The position numbers were made by a program, and so were the translations under genes. Below are positions 1-8,697 of a DNA stretch of 46,960 bases, one piece after another. Source of the DNA: Chloroflexota bacterium (GTDB lineage Bacteria > Chloroflexota > Dehalococcoidia > DSTF01 > JACRBR01); NCBI GenBank assembly GCA_028872875.1, contig JAGWOC010000019.1, positions 1 to 46,960 on the forward strand, read 5' to 3'. Each line of letters starts with the position of its first letter. Position 1 is the first letter of the stretch. The notes below the pieces were generated by a model. It worked only from the letters and a program-made list of their open reading frames with translations, ran no database searches and was not told the DNA's origin.

Positions 1-84
1 CGACTCGTGCCGCTTCATCCGGGTCCGTTGGCATGCGAGACCGCGCAACTCAGCTCGCGCGATCGCAAGAGGCGCGAAAACCCC
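1..84. repeat. Degenerate element-end module left of the attachment site
   Basis: Two 10-bp units related to TCGTCCCGNN (5-14 and 15-24) are followed by CCGT and a TGGC start at 29. This is the order seen in the module at 45364-45418. The module ends about 48 bp before the tRNA-like core here and about 48 bp before it at the right end. It therefore resembles the right end of a second related element whose body lies outside the window. No gene is supported in this stretch. Confidence 0.5.
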
Positions 85-150
85 AACACAATGCGGAGGG
101 GGTGGGATTCGAACCCACGGAGGCCTTGCAGCCTCAGCGGTTTTCAAGAT
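85..150 (-). other. attL-like copy of the tRNA-Ser 3' half
   Basis: Positions 85-119 match 45466-45500 in 34 of 35 bases, covering the acceptor 3' strand and the T arm of tRNA-Ser. The variable arm (about 120-136) differs but still folds. The anticodon-side segment AGCGGTTTTCAAGA (14 bp) is then identical again. After it the tRNA sequence stops, so there is no D arm or 5' acceptor. This is what integration at a tRNA anticodon loop leaves at the distal end: the displaced old 3' half. It could also be the scar of an older element. Confidence 0.7.
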
Positions 151-210
151 GGCGTGTGGCCTTCGGGAACCTCAACAAATTCGCGTGTTCCCGAACGTTG
201 TCCGATTTCG

Positions 211-276
211 TCGTCCCGGCTCGTCCCGCCTCATCCCAGCTCGTATCGACCCGTTGGCTGTACACGTGGCTGTACA
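211..276 (+). repeat. Left-end integrase arm-type repeat array
   Basis: Four 10-bp units in exact register lie at 211-250 (TCGTCCCGGC, TCGTCCCGCC, TCATCCCAGC, TCGTATCGAC). Two copies of TGGCTGTACA follow at 255-264 and 267-276. The same composite, in the same orientation, is at 45364-45418. Helically phased direct repeats beside an attachment core are typical of tyrosine-recombinase arm sites. Positions 277-520, up to the kinase ribosome site, show no supported gene or structure. Confidence 0.6.
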
Positions 277-535
277 GAGCCACGGCCGACCGCGCCGCCA
301 GCTGTAAGCCGGATGCCGAGGCACCTCCCGGTAAAGCGGACCGCCTCCTCGATGTCCGAGTTGCACCAATCGAGTGGCCAGCCTTCCGGCTTTTGGGACG
401 CCAGCGGAAAACCCACCGCAGGACCAAGGCCGCTAGCATTGAACGAACGTTCTGCTTGTTTAGGTTCAGAATATCTCTACTTGCCTCGCTCGCGCGCGAC
501 GCGCATATCGCCTTCGGCTATGGCGAGGAGATCGC

Positions 536-3508
536 TTGCTAAGGCTCGACCGACGTTGGCCACTCAGTTCCTACCTGGCTCTCCTGGCGGCGCTATTCGT
601 CCTGACGGGGACCCTGAGCGTCCTCTTCGTTCACGCGCGGGCCGAAGCAGCTGCGATCGCGGACGCCAAAGCCGAGGTCCAGGCACAGGCGCGCCTCGTT
701 TCCGCTGATCTTTCCACTGCGCTCTCGACGCTGGACGCCTCAGTCGCGCGCACCGCCGCCACGCCGAATATCGGCGCACTCTTCCGGCCGTCAGCGCCGT
801 GCAGTCTCTCGTTCTCACTGGGGAGCCTCTTTCCGCAGGCGCACCTCGATCTCATCGACGCCAACGGGGTCGTGGTCTGCTCATCCAACATGCAGCTGGC
901 GCCGATCGGATCGAGTTACGCCGCCGCCGACTGGTGGCCGGGCGCGCTCCGCGCGGCGACGTTCGCCGCGCCGACCCGCGACGCACGCACGGGGGATCAG
1001 CTCGCCGTCAGCGCGGCCCCGATCCCGGGGTCCGGAGTGCTCGCGGGCATCGTCGACCTCGCGGGCCTCGGGCCCGCGCTGGCCGCGCGTTTCGAAGGAG
1101 CTGAGCGCTTCGAGTATTTCGTCACCACCGCCGATGGGCATACCGCTCTTGCGCGGTCGATCGATGCATCCCGCTGGGTCGGCGCGCCGCTGGCCAAGAG
1201 CTCCTTCGGCGCCGGCGGAGGCGAGGGTTCGTTCGGTCGCGACGTCGATGGTGTCCCCCGGCTCTACGCATCGGCGTCCGTGCCCCCACACGACTGGCAG
1301 CTATATATCGGAGTCGACCAAGCTTCCGTCCTGGCACAGCCGAACTCGCTTCTGGCCGACCAGATCGTGGTCACGGTCGTGGCCCTGCTCGCGCTCCTCG
1401 CGGCGGTGGTCCTCGTCTACCGGCGCATCGCCACTCCCATTGCACGTCTGAATGAGGCGATGGCTGTCGGCGTCGACGCCGCTGCCATTTCGCCCTCAGG
1501 GCCGGCCGAGGTCTCTGCGCTTGCGGAAAAGTTCAATGCCTTGACCGCAGCGGTGAGAGCTGAACTCGCCGAGCGGCGCCGTGCCGAAGCCGACGCCCGG
1601 CGGCTCGGTGCGGTCGTCGACCAGTCGACCGATGCGGTGATCGGATTTGACCTCGACGGATCGGTCACGGACTGGAACAGGGGGGCAGAGCTGCTCCTTG
1701 GTCTGCCGCGCAGCGAGATCGTCGGTCGCTCGATCGCGCAGCTCATGCCGTCGGGGCAGACGGGGCCGCTACTCGCACGGCTTCGTGCCGGGGAATCCAT
1801 CACGAACTACGAGACCGTCTATGTGCGCCCGGATGGCTCGCCCGTCCATGTCTCGGTGAACGTTTCGCCCGTTCTCGACGCCCAGGACCTCATAACCGGC
1901 GTTTCCGTGATCGCGCGCGACGTGACCGAACGCTGGCGGCAGGAGCAAGCGATCAAGTCTCTGCACGAGGTCGCCTTCGAGACCGGCCACGCGCTCGAGC
2001 CGGAGCGGCTAGCGCAGTTCACGGTCGATCGGGCGCGCGACGTATTGGCGATCGAAACCGCGGCGCTCTACTGGTTCGAAGAGACCGAGCAAGTCCTCAA
2101 GCTCCTGGCACGCTCCACGACCGGGGCTCAGTCAGGACGAGAGCGGATCCATCTTGGTGAGGGCATCTCAGGGATAGCGTTCGAGCGCCGCGAGCCGGTC
2201 GTGGTCGAGGACTATCCGAACTGGCCCCACGGCATTCCGGGGACGATCGCCAGCGGCGTAGCCGTCCCGCTAATCGTCGGCCAACGAGCGGTCGGGACGC
2301 TCATCCTGAGCTCCTACACGCCACACAAGTTCGCAGCCACGGATGTGGAGTTCCTGAGTCTGTTCGCCTCCGAGGTCGCGCCAGCCCTGGAGGCAGCGCG
2401 CTTGAAGATCGTCGAGCAACGGCAGCAGGTCGTCGAAGAAGCGAGCCGCGCGAAATCGGCGTTCCTCGCGAACATGAGCCACGAGCTCCGGACCCCTCTG
2501 AACGCGATCCTGGGGTTCTCCAAGCTTCTCCTCGAACAGCTGACGATGACCCCGAGGCAGCGCGTGTATCTGCAGAACGTCCGTGACGCGGGCGCGAATC
2601 TCCTGGACTTGATTAATGACGTGCTCGATATCTCCCGGGTCGAGTCCGGCCGGATGGAACTTCATCTCGAGACCATCCGTTTGCCCGTCCTGCTCGAACC
2701 GGTCATCGCCTCGGCGCGCTTGGCGGCGGAGGCGCGTGGCCTCCGCTTCGAGGCGCAGGCCACTGAGGAGGCGATCGTCAGCGTCGATGCGACAAGGATG
2801 CGACAGATCCTCAACAACCTCCTTTCCAACGCCGTGAAGTTCACGCCGGCGGGCCAAGTGACCCTGCGGGCGTTCGCCGAAGAGGACGCGCTGCTCCTCG
2901 AGGTCTCGGACACCGGCATCGGTATCCCCACCGCGAGGCAAGCCCGCGTGTTCGGCACCTTTGAGCGGCTTCACGAGGGCGTTCTGGACGCCCCCGGGAC
3001 CGGACTCGGTCTGGCCCTGACCAAGCAGCTGGTCGAGCTTCACCACGGCACCATCTCGTTCGAGAGCGCCGAGGGTGTAGGCACCACCTTCCGCGTCCGT
3101 CTACCCGACGCGATCCCCCAGGCAGTGGCGGGATCGCGCGTGCTCGTTGTGGAGGACGATCGACGCGACGGCGGCCTGATCGTCGCGCTGGCGCAAGCGC
3201 GTGGACTGCGCACCGAGGTGGTCGGCACCGTCGCGGACGCTTTGGCCGCGATCACCCGCCAGGTGCCTGCGGGCATGGTCCTCGACCTGCGGCTGCCTGA
3301 CGGCCGCGGTGAGCAGGTGCTCGACGCTGTCCGCATGAATGGCCGGCGCATCCCGGTGATCGTCGTCACCGTCGAGGACGATGGCGCGGCCCTCGGCTCG
3401 GCCGTCGATGACTACCTCACCAAGCCGCTGGATGCAGAGCGCCTCAACCGATGGCTCGCGCGCCTCGCGTCACAGGAAGGAGTTGCGGGTGCGGATCCTT
3501 CTCGTTGA
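536..3508 (+). CDS. Hybrid sensor histidine kinase (PAS-GAF-HisKA-HATPase-REC)
   Basis: This is a 990-residue membrane sensor kinase. A TTG start is chosen because GAGGAG stands about 7 bases upstream. Transmembrane helices lie near residues 12-33 and 270-295 and flank an extracytoplasmic sensor region. They are followed by a HAMP-like linker, a PAS domain (about 360-470), a GAF domain (about 485-620), HisKA with SHELRTPLNAIL (phospho-acceptor His near 650), and an ATPase with DTGIGIP and GTGLGLAL. A C-terminal receiver (about 867-980) keeps the LDLRLPDG acceptor Asp and a K in DYLTKPL. It overlaps the next gene by 20 bp and starts a three-gene signalling operon. The ligand cannot be read from sequence. 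Confidence 0.92.
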   Translation: MLRLDRRWPLSSYLALLAALFVLTGTLSVLFVHARAEAAAIADAKAEVQAQARLVSADLSTALSTLDASVARTAATPNIGALFRPSAPCSLSFSLGSLFPQAHLDLIDANGVVVCSSNMQLAPIGSSYAAADWWPGALRAATFAAPTRDARTGDQLAVSAAPIPGSGVLAGIVDLAGLGPALAARFEGAERFEYFVTTADGHTALARSIDASRWVGAPLAKSSFGAGGGEGSFGRDVDGVPRLYASASVPPHDWQLYIGVDQASVLAQPNSLLADQIVVTVVALLALLAAVVLVYRRIATPIARLNEAMAVGVDAAAISPSGPAEVSALAEKFNALTAAVRAELAERRRAEADARRLGAVVDQSTDAVIGFDLDGSVTDWNRGAELLLGLPRSEIVGRSIAQLMPSGQTGPLLARLRAGESITNYETVYVRPDGSPVHVSVNVSPVLDAQDLITGVSVIARDVTERWRQEQAIKSLHEVAFETGHALEPERLAQFTVDRARDVLAIETAALYWFEETEQVLKLLARSTTGAQSGRERIHLGEGISGIAFERREPVVVEDYPNWPHGIPGTIASGVAVPLIVGQRAVGTLILSSYTPHKFAATDVEFLSLFASEVAPALEAARLKIVEQRQQVVEEASRAKSAFLANMSHELRTPLNAILGFSKLLLEQLTMTPRQRVYLQNVRDAGANLLDLINDVLDISRVESGRMELHLETIRLPVLLEPVIASARLAAEARGLRFEAQATEEAIVSVDATRMRQILNNLLSNAVKFTPAGQVTLRAFAEEDALLLEVSDTGIGIPTARQARVFGTFERLHEGVLDAPGTGLGLALTKQLVELHHGTISFESAEGVGTTFRVRLPDAIPQAVAGSRVLVVEDDRRDGGLIVALAQARGLRTEVVGTVADALAAITRQVPAGMVLDLRLPDGRGEQVLDAVRMNGRRIPVIVVTVEDDGAALGSAVDDYLTKPLDAERLNRWLARLASQEGVAGADPSR

Positions 3509-3854
3509 GGACAGCCCGATGAACAGCACCTTCTTCCAAGCCGTGCTCGAGCCTGAAGGGCACGAGGTCACCGTCGAGGTCACCGGGACGGCCGGACGCG
3601 AACGGGCGCTCACCGAGCCATTCGACCTGATCGTCCTGGACATCGTGCTGCCAGGTCTCCGTGGCGACGCGGTATGCAAGGAACTGAAGGCGACGGGCCT
3701 GCGCACGCCGCTGATCGCGCTGACCGCATCGGCGCTTCCCGAGCAGATGGCCGTCGTGCAGGCAGCCGGGTTCGATGAGTGCCTGATCAAGCCGATCGCG
3801 CCGGAGGACCTGCGTTCCGTGGTCAGGCGCTACGCTCACTCCGGATCCTCTTGA
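3489..3854 (+). CDS. Single-domain response regulator (CheY-like)
   Basis: This 121-residue protein is a stand-alone receiver. The acid pocket is ED at residues 7-8, the phospho-acceptor is Asp51 in VLDIVLPG, the Thr/Ser switch is in ALTAS, and the conserved Lys is in LIKPI. It has no output domain. A GTG start is used because the reading frame begins inside the kinase gene with a 20-bp overlap, which implies translational coupling. It probably carries phosphate from the hybrid kinase to the following HD-GYP protein or to an unlinked partner. Confidence 0.9.
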   Translation: MRILLVEDSPMNSTFFQAVLEPEGHEVTVEVTGTAGRERALTEPFDLIVLDIVLPGLRGDAVCKELKATGLRTPLIALTASALPEQMAVVQAAGFDECLIKPIAPEDLRSVVRRYAHSGSS

Positions 3855-4849
3855 TGCCCGCTCCCCCTTCGATCCTCGTCGTCGACGACCAACGGGCGAA
3901 CCGAGAACTGCTTGAAGCCCAGCTCGCCAGCGGCGGCTATGAGATCCGGCAGGCCGCCGACGGGGTCGAGGCGCTCGAGAGCGTCGAGCACGCGGAGCCT
4001 GACCTGATCCTCCTCGACATTGAGATGCCGCGACTGAACGGCATCGAGGTCTGTCGACGCCTGAAGCGGGATCCCCGGAGGCGTCTCATTCCGATCGTGA
4101 TCCTCACGGCACAGGTCGATCGAGAAACCCGTTTGGCGGGGTTGGCCGCGGGTGCCGATGATTTCCTCACGAAGCCGTTCGACGGCGAGGAGGTCCTGGT
4201 CCGCTCCCGCGTGCTCCTCCGCGAGCGAGCTCTCAACCAGCGACTCGATAACGCGGAGGCAGTGATCCTCGCACTCGCGCGGGCGGTCGAGGCGCGGGAT
4301 CTCTACACCGTCCACCACGCCGAAAGGGTCGGCACTTACGCCAGGGCCATCGGACGTGCTCTTGGATTCGGCGAGTCAGAACTTGACGATCTGTACAAAG
4401 GCGGCGTGCTCCACGATCTGGGCAAGATCGCGGTGCCCGATTCGATATTGCTCAAGCCGAAAGCGCTGACCGACGAGGAGTGGGTAGCAATGAAAGGCCA
4501 TAGCGCTGAGGGCGAACGCATCGCCGCACCGCTCCGGAGCACGAGCGCTCTGCTGCCGACCATTCGGCACCACCACGAGCGATTCGATGGTCGGGGCTAT
4601 CCAGACCACCTGGTCGGTGTCGCAATCCCGGCCCACGCGCGTATCGCCGCTCTGGCCGACGCCTACGACGCGATGGTCAGCGACCGGCCGTATCGTCGCG
4701 GCCTCGGCATCGAGGAAGCACGAAAGCGAATGCGCGAAGGCGCGGGCACGCAGTGGGACCCGACGTATGCGGAGATATTCCTGCACCTACTCGATGCCGG
4801 CACTCTCCGCTCGATCGAGTCAGCCGGTGGCGGTGTACCCGCCGTCTGA
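3854..4849 (+). CDS. REC/HD-GYP response regulator, putative cyclic-di-GMP phosphodiesterase
   Basis: Residues 1-120 of this 331-residue protein form a receiver with Asp55 in LLDIEMP and Lys in LTKPF. A linker follows, then an HD-GYP domain with the metal-binding HD pair at 187-188 (GGVLHDLGKIAVPD) and HHERFDGRGYP at about 240-250. HD-GYP proteins with these residues hydrolyse cyclic-di-GMP. The start overlaps the preceding stop (ATGA). Phosphorylation by the upstream kinase would couple an outside signal to second-messenger breakdown. All catalytic motifs look intact. Confidence 0.92.
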   Translation: MPAPPSILVVDDQRANRELLEAQLASGGYEIRQAADGVEALESVEHAEPDLILLDIEMPRLNGIEVCRRLKRDPRRRLIPIVILTAQVDRETRLAGLAAGADDFLTKPFDGEEVLVRSRVLLRERALNQRLDNAEAVILALARAVEARDLYTVHHAERVGTYARAIGRALGFGESELDDLYKGGVLHDLGKIAVPDSILLKPKALTDEEWVAMKGHSAEGERIAAPLRSTSALLPTIRHHHERFDGRGYPDHLVGVAIPAHARIAALADAYDAMVSDRPYRRGLGIEEARKRMREGAGTQWDPTYAEIFLHLLDAGTLRSIESAGGGVPAV

Positions 4850-4905
4850 CGCACGGCGGTCGACTATTTGGCTTGACACGTGCCTGCAGAGAGGCCTGAC
4901 GAGGC

Positions 4906-4921
4906 TTGACGCGGGCGTCAA
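4906..4921. terminator. Inverted repeat between convergent genes
   Basis: TTGACGCGGGCGTCAA is a perfect 7-bp inverted repeat with a 2-base centre. It lies between the ends of the HD-GYP gene and the convergent Nramp gene. There is no long T-run, so termination function is only suggested by position. Confidence 0.35.
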
Positions 4922-4932
4922 ACGGCGCCTCA

Positions 4933-6228
4933 CTAACCGCTCCTGCCGCCAAGGAGCGCGCTCAGGACCAGTGCGATCGACATCGCGCCGATCGACACGG
5001 TCACCAGCCACCCGAGAGATTGCAGCAGCCGACCGCTCGTGAGGTCGCCCATGACTGCTCGGTTGCGAGCAAGCAGCATCACGAACACAAGGATGATCGG
5101 CAGCAGCAGACCATCGAAGACCTGGCTGAGGAACATCACTTGGATCAGCGGAAGGCCAGGAATGATCACGAACAGCGCCGACGACCCGACGAAGAACGTC
5201 AGGAGGCCGTAGAAGATCGGCGCGTCCGCCCACCGCCAGCTGAGGCCGTGCTCGAAACCGAGCGCCTCGCAGGCCGAGTACGCGCTGGTGAGCGGCACGG
5301 TCGCAAGACCAAGCAGGGATGCGGCTAGGAGGCCGGTAGCGAAGAGCACCGTCGCGAAGCGACCGGCGAGCGGACCAAGCGCGACCGCCGCATCGGCGGC
5401 GCTCGCGATGTCGGTCTGGCCATGCGCCCACAGCGTCGCTGCGCAGGCGACGACGATGAAGGCCGCGACGGTGTTCGTCACCACGGCGCCCAAGGTCACA
5501 TCGAGCCGCGCCGGCCCAAGATCCTGCATTCGCAGCCCCTTGTCGGCGGCGTAGGACTGGACGAAGGCCTGGCCCCACGGCGTGATCGTCGTGCCTACGG
5601 TCCCCACGACCGCGAGCAGGTACGCGCCATCGAACGTGATCCCTGGGATGACCAGCGCCCGGCCGGCGGCGGCCCAGTCGGGGTGTGCGAGCACCGCGGA
5701 GACGGCGTAGGCGACGGCGACCGCAGCGCCGACCGAAAGCAGGACGTACTGGGTGCGCGTGAAGTCCGCCCGCGCCAGCAGCAGCACCACCGCCGCCGCG
5801 GAGGCAATCGCGCTGATCGAAGGCGGCACGCCAAAGAGGTCGAGCGCGGCGGCGATCCCGGCGAACTCAGCGACCGTGTCGCCGAGGTTGGCGGCGAACA
5901 TGGTGAACACGGCGAAGAGCGTCCAGCGCACGCCGAAGTTCTCGCGGATCATGCTCGCCAGCCCCTGGCCGGTCGAAAGCCCGAGTCGGATCCCGGCCTC
6001 CTGGGTGATGCCAAGCGCGATCATGCTCGCGAGCAGGACCCACATCAGGCCGTAGCCGTACTGCGCGCCGGCGATGGAGTAGGTCGCGATGCCTCCGGCG
6101 TCGTTGTCCGCGAAACCACTGATCAGACCGGGACCAAGGATCAGCAGGACCGCACGCAGGCGCCGCGACGTGAGGACGCCGGGAAATCCGAGGACCAGAC
6201 CGGCGCGAACCCGTGGGAACCGGGGCAT
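4933..6228 (-). CDS. Nramp-family divalent cation transporter, non-canonical metal site
   Basis: This 431-residue, roughly 11-helix membrane protein has a strong ribosome site (AAGGAGG) just before ATG 6228. Helix 1 carries DNDAGGIAT in place of the canonical DPGN, and helix 6 carries GTTITPWGQA in place of the Met-Pro-His type motif. The Met that favours Mn/Fe over harder ions is therefore absent. Similar changes are known in Nramp-related magnesium transporters, so Mg2+ or another hard cation is possible; the substrate is inferred. A decayed Nramp C-terminus lies upstream on the same strand (6748-6957). Confidence 0.85.
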   Translation of the reverse strand: MPRFPRVRAGLVLGFPGVLTSRRLRAVLLILGPGLISGFADNDAGGIATYSIAGAQYGYGLMWVLLASMIALGITQEAGIRLGLSTGQGLASMIRENFGVRWTLFAVFTMFAANLGDTVAEFAGIAAALDLFGVPPSISAIASAAAVVLLLARADFTRTQYVLLSVGAAVAVAYAVSAVLAHPDWAAAGRALVIPGITFDGAYLLAVVGTVGTTITPWGQAFVQSYAADKGLRMQDLGPARLDVTLGAVVTNTVAAFIVVACAATLWAHGQTDIASAADAAVALGPLAGRFATVLFATGLLAASLLGLATVPLTSAYSACEALGFEHGLSWRWADAPIFYGLLTFFVGSSALFVIIPGLPLIQVMFLSQVFDGLLLPIILVFVMLLARNRAVMGDLTSGRLLQSLGWLVTVSIGAMSIALVLSALLGGRSG

Positions 6229-6304
6229 TGCTCACCTCCTTCTTCATCTGGGCGTGCAGATGCAGCTCACCGCACGGCCCAGGAGGAGGCTCAATCGATC
6301 GCGA

Positions 6305-6364
6305 TCAACGACCACCCAGCGCGCGCGGCGAGAAGGGATGCGTGCGTCTATCCGGAACGTCCAT
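6305..6364 (-). CDS. Possible 19-residue leader peptide of the Nramp gene
   Basis: An ATG at 6364 follows AGGAG at good spacing and opens a 19-codon frame that stops at 6305, about 77 bp before the Nramp start. The peptide is basic (MDVPDRRTHPFSPRALGGR). It sits in a leader that also has a stable hairpin (6410-6440). It may be a translated leader or chance. Confidence 0.25.
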   Translation of the reverse strand: MDVPDRRTHPFSPRALGGR

Positions 6365-6409
6365 CACTTCTCCTGTCGGCTCGTCTCGAATCGGGCTGGT
6401 AGGGTCGGA

Positions 6410-6440
6410 GCACAGACTGCCGCCCCAGGCAGTTGTGTGC
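6410..6440 (-). promoter_or_regulatory. Hairpin in the Nramp leader, with a TTGACA box upstream
   Basis: On the minus strand a 12-bp imperfect stem closes a 6-base loop: GCACAGACTGCC on the plus strand pairs with 6428-6440, with one mismatch and one bulge. A TTGACA hexamer on the minus strand (6471-6476) has a weak GAAGAT at 18-bp spacing, which would start transcription just before the hairpin. The leader to ATG 6228 would be about 200 nt. I cannot match it to a known Mn or Mg riboswitch core. Confidence 0.35.
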
Positions 6441-6544
6441 CCGGCGATCTTCCGCCTCGCAACCACGACGTGTCAACCCCTTTTTCCTCGACGGCCGCCG
6501 TACCCGGGAGGTCGACTTCGTATCGCTCCGACCCCCAGGAGGCC

Positions 6545-6761
6545 TCAGTGACGTCGGCTGAACTGCAGCACCAAGAATCCTGCGAGCGCGACGCAGAGCA
6601 TCAGGAGCGTGGAGATGAGCACCCGGGTTCGGAATGGCCGCATTGACGATCACCACGATCTGGCCCCCGACGCCGACTCCCACGATCACCAAGTAGAGGG
6701 CCCAGGTCAGTCCGCCTCTCTGGCCACGATCCCGGCTGGACACGGACCTATGAGCCGACAT
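6545..6761 (-). pseudogene. Two overlapping small membrane-peptide frames
   Basis: A frame from ATG 6761 gives MSAHRSVSSRDRGQRGG and then a hydrophobic helix (LTWALYLVIVGVGVGG). From ATG 6643 a second frame gives a 32-residue peptide with one helix (VLISTLLMLCVALAGFLVL) that stops at 6545. They may be two short membrane proteins downstream of an old Nramp gene, or one gene broken by a frameshift. The first frame overlaps the stop of the Nramp remnant. Function is unknown. Confidence 0.35.
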
Positions 6762-6957
6762 CCGCAAGAGAGAGCCCGAGCAGGGCAATGCTCATCCCTC
6801 CGAGAACGCCCCGCGGTCACCCATTGGATCGCCAGGAGCCACCCCGAGCTCGCGTGCCGGCGCATCACGAGGCGATTCCCGACCAACAGCGCGATGAAAG
6901 CGAGGATGACGGGAAGCTGGACACCGTCAATGAATTGGCCATGATGAGCAGGAGATG
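6748..6957 (-). pseudogene. Decayed C-terminus of a second Nramp-family transporter
   Basis: Minus-strand translation gives QFIDGVQLPVILAFIALLVG and NRLVM. After a frame change near 6815 it continues GVLGGMSIALLGLSLADVGS and stops at 6748-6750. The intact neighbour ends with FDGLLLPIILVFVMLLARNR and GAMSIALVLSALLGG, so the match is clear. At least one, and probably two, frameshifts break it, and no N-terminal part is visible above about 6960. It is the relic of a tandem or replaced Nramp copy. Confidence 0.7.
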
Positions 6958-7066
6958 GCCGGCTGAAGGACTCCCACGAACCCCGTCATACGAGCGCGAT
7001 GGGCCGGCCCGGTGCCGTGGAAACGAACGAATCCTCTAGCGGCGTGCGCGATCTGGGTGCACGACA

Positions 7067-8236
7067 ATGACCACTATGACCGAAGCGCTCCCCCTTCTCG
7101 AGATCGGCCTCATTCTGCTCGCCGCCGCTGCAGCTGGGACCCTTAGTCGAAGGCTTGGATTGCCAGCTGTCCTGGGCTACCTAATGGTCGGATTGGTCGT
7201 GGGACCATTCACCCCGGGGTACGTCGCCGACCGGCACCAGATCCAGCTCCTCGCCGACGTCGGTGTGGTCCTCCTGCTCTTTGAAGTTGGGATCGAGCTC
7301 GACCTCCGCACCCTGCGGCGCGAACCCTTGGGCATCGTCGCGGCCACGTGTCTCCAAGTCGCACTCGGCGTCGCGATCGGGATGGTCCTGCTCAGTGCGT
7401 TCGGTGTGGTTCCGCTGGGTGGCGCAACGCTTGCGCTCGCCGCGGCCCTCTCCTCGTCGGTCGTGGTGATCAACATCACCCGCAGCCGCCGGCGCACGAC
7501 CGACCTTGCGACGGAACGCGCCCTGGTCGTATGGGCTGTCCTACAGGACATCATGACGCTCGTCGCGGCGGCGGTACTGACCGTGCTGCTCTTCCCCGGC
7601 TCAGATGGCGGAGCCGCGACAGTGGCGAAACTCATCGCGTTCGTCGCGCTGGTCGGGGCCGTCCATACCTTTGCAGTGCCGCGCGTGCTGCGTGCCGTCC
7701 GCGCCGAGGGCGACACCTTTCTCATCAGCACGGTCGCTATCGCTCTTTCCACGGCGGCTCTGGGCAGCGTGATCTTCGCTGTCCCGATCGCGCTCGCAGC
7801 GTTCGTCGCCGGCCTCGCACTGAGCACGCGCCCCGAAGCGGCAGAGGCACGTCGCGAGGTGCTGCCATTCCGAGACCTGTTCGCGGTCATGTTCTTCGTC
7901 GGTGTAGGTACCCTCGTCGATCCCGCGTCATTGCCAGCGAATATCCTCTGGCTCGCCATCGCCATTGGCCTCGTCGTGCTCAAGGTCGGGCTGGTGGCCG
8001 CTCTCGCGCGGGTCTTCCACATACCCGCTCGGCCGCTGCAGCTCGGCGTCGGCCTCGGGCAGCTCGGTGAGGTGAGCTTCGTCGTCCTTGGACTCGGCGT
8101 CTCGGCGGGCGTGGTGACGAGCGGGCAGTTCGCGGCCTTCCTCTCCGCGGCCGTACTCACCATCGCGATCTCCGCGGTGAGCGTCCGGCTTTTCCCGCGA
8201 ACGCGGCAGCACGCCGATGCCATCGGCTCAGCCTGA
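7067..8236 (+). CDS. CPA2/KefB-type cation:proton antiporter, membrane domain only
   Basis: This 389-residue membrane protein has about 12 helices. It opens with LLEIGLILLAAAAAGTLSRR and LGLPAVLGYLMVGLVVGP, then LLLFEVGIELD, all typical of monovalent cation:proton antiporter-2 membrane domains. It ends after the transport domain and lacks the RCK/TrkA-N regulatory domain of full KefB/KefC. The Na+ or K+ specificity cannot be told. It stands alone on its strand between the Nramp relic and a small LuxR-type gene. Confidence 0.87.
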   Translation: MTTMTEALPLLEIGLILLAAAAAGTLSRRLGLPAVLGYLMVGLVVGPFTPGYVADRHQIQLLADVGVVLLLFEVGIELDLRTLRREPLGIVAATCLQVALGVAIGMVLLSAFGVVPLGGATLALAAALSSSVVVINITRSRRRTTDLATERALVVWAVLQDIMTLVAAAVLTVLLFPGSDGGAATVAKLIAFVALVGAVHTFAVPRVLRAVRAEGDTFLISTVAIALSTAALGSVIFAVPIALAAFVAGLALSTRPEAAEARREVLPFRDLFAVMFFVGVGTLVDPASLPANILWLAIAIGLVVLKVGLVAALARVFHIPARPLQLGVGLGQLGEVSFVVLGLGVSAGVVTSGQFAAFLSAAVLTIAISAVSVRLFPRTRQHADAIGSA

Positions 8237-8255
8237 GTCGGCTCAGCCTGAGCCG
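8224..8255. repeat. Tandem palindromic repeat at the antiporter stop codon
   Basis: GGCTCAGCCTGAG occurs twice in tandem, 15 bp apart. The second copy, GGCTCAGCCTGAGCC, is a perfect palindromic stem and the first has one change. The first copy carries the stop codon. It could act as a terminator, though no T-run follows. The remainder up to 8410 (about 150 bp) shows nothing further that I can support. Confidence 0.5.
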
Positions 8256-8410
8256 GACGACGACGGGGGGCGAGCCCGATCGTTCTCGCGTTCAGCCCAC
8301 GGGAGCATCCTCTCGGCCCACGCACACGCCCGCGATATTCGCGATGGGGGGTCAAACGGCCCCGCGTCAGGACGTGCCGGACACCGGTCTCGCTGACTAA
8401 CCTCGCCTGG

Positions 8411-8692
8411 ATGGGCAAGCGTTCAGCCGCCAGCAGGGCCCGGCCCCTGACCGCTCGCGAGTGCCTGACCCTCGACTGGATCGGCCGCGACCGGACGCAC
8501 AAGGACATCGCGGCCGAGCTCGGCATCTCGATCAACACGGTCGCCAACCTCGCCGCGAAGGCGTATCGCAAGCTCGGCGCTCACGGCGCCGCGGCCGCGG
8601 TGCTGGCCCACCGCGACGCGCATCCCTGGTGCGGTTCGCGCATCGACTTCGGTCCGATCCTGGACCGCATCAAGGCGAACCGCGCTACCTGA
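8411..8692 (+). CDS. Small LuxR-type helix-turn-helix protein
   Basis: Residues 12-60 of this 93-residue protein form a LuxR/GerE DNA-binding domain (PLTARECLTLDWIGRDRTHK, DIAAELGISINTVANLAAKA, YRKLGAHGAAAAV). It has no sensory or receiver domain. It converges on the MFS gene with a 5-bp gap and is separate from the signalling operon, although it could be an output partner of the receiver at 3489. Targets are unknown. Confidence 0.75.
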   Translation: MGKRSAASRARPLTARECLTLDWIGRDRTHKDIAAELGISINTVANLAAKAYRKLGAHGAAAAVLAHRDAHPWCGSRIDFGPILDRIKANRAT

Positions 8693-8697
8693 TCGCC

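Noticed and set aside
7-708. Open frames across the left attachment region
   Set aside because: They read through the tRNA-like copy and the repeat array, have no ribosome site and no protein-like composition.
6229-6480. Known Mn (yybP-ykoY) or Mg (M-box) riboswitch before the Nramp gene
   Set aside because: A hairpin is present but I could not find the conserved core of either class.
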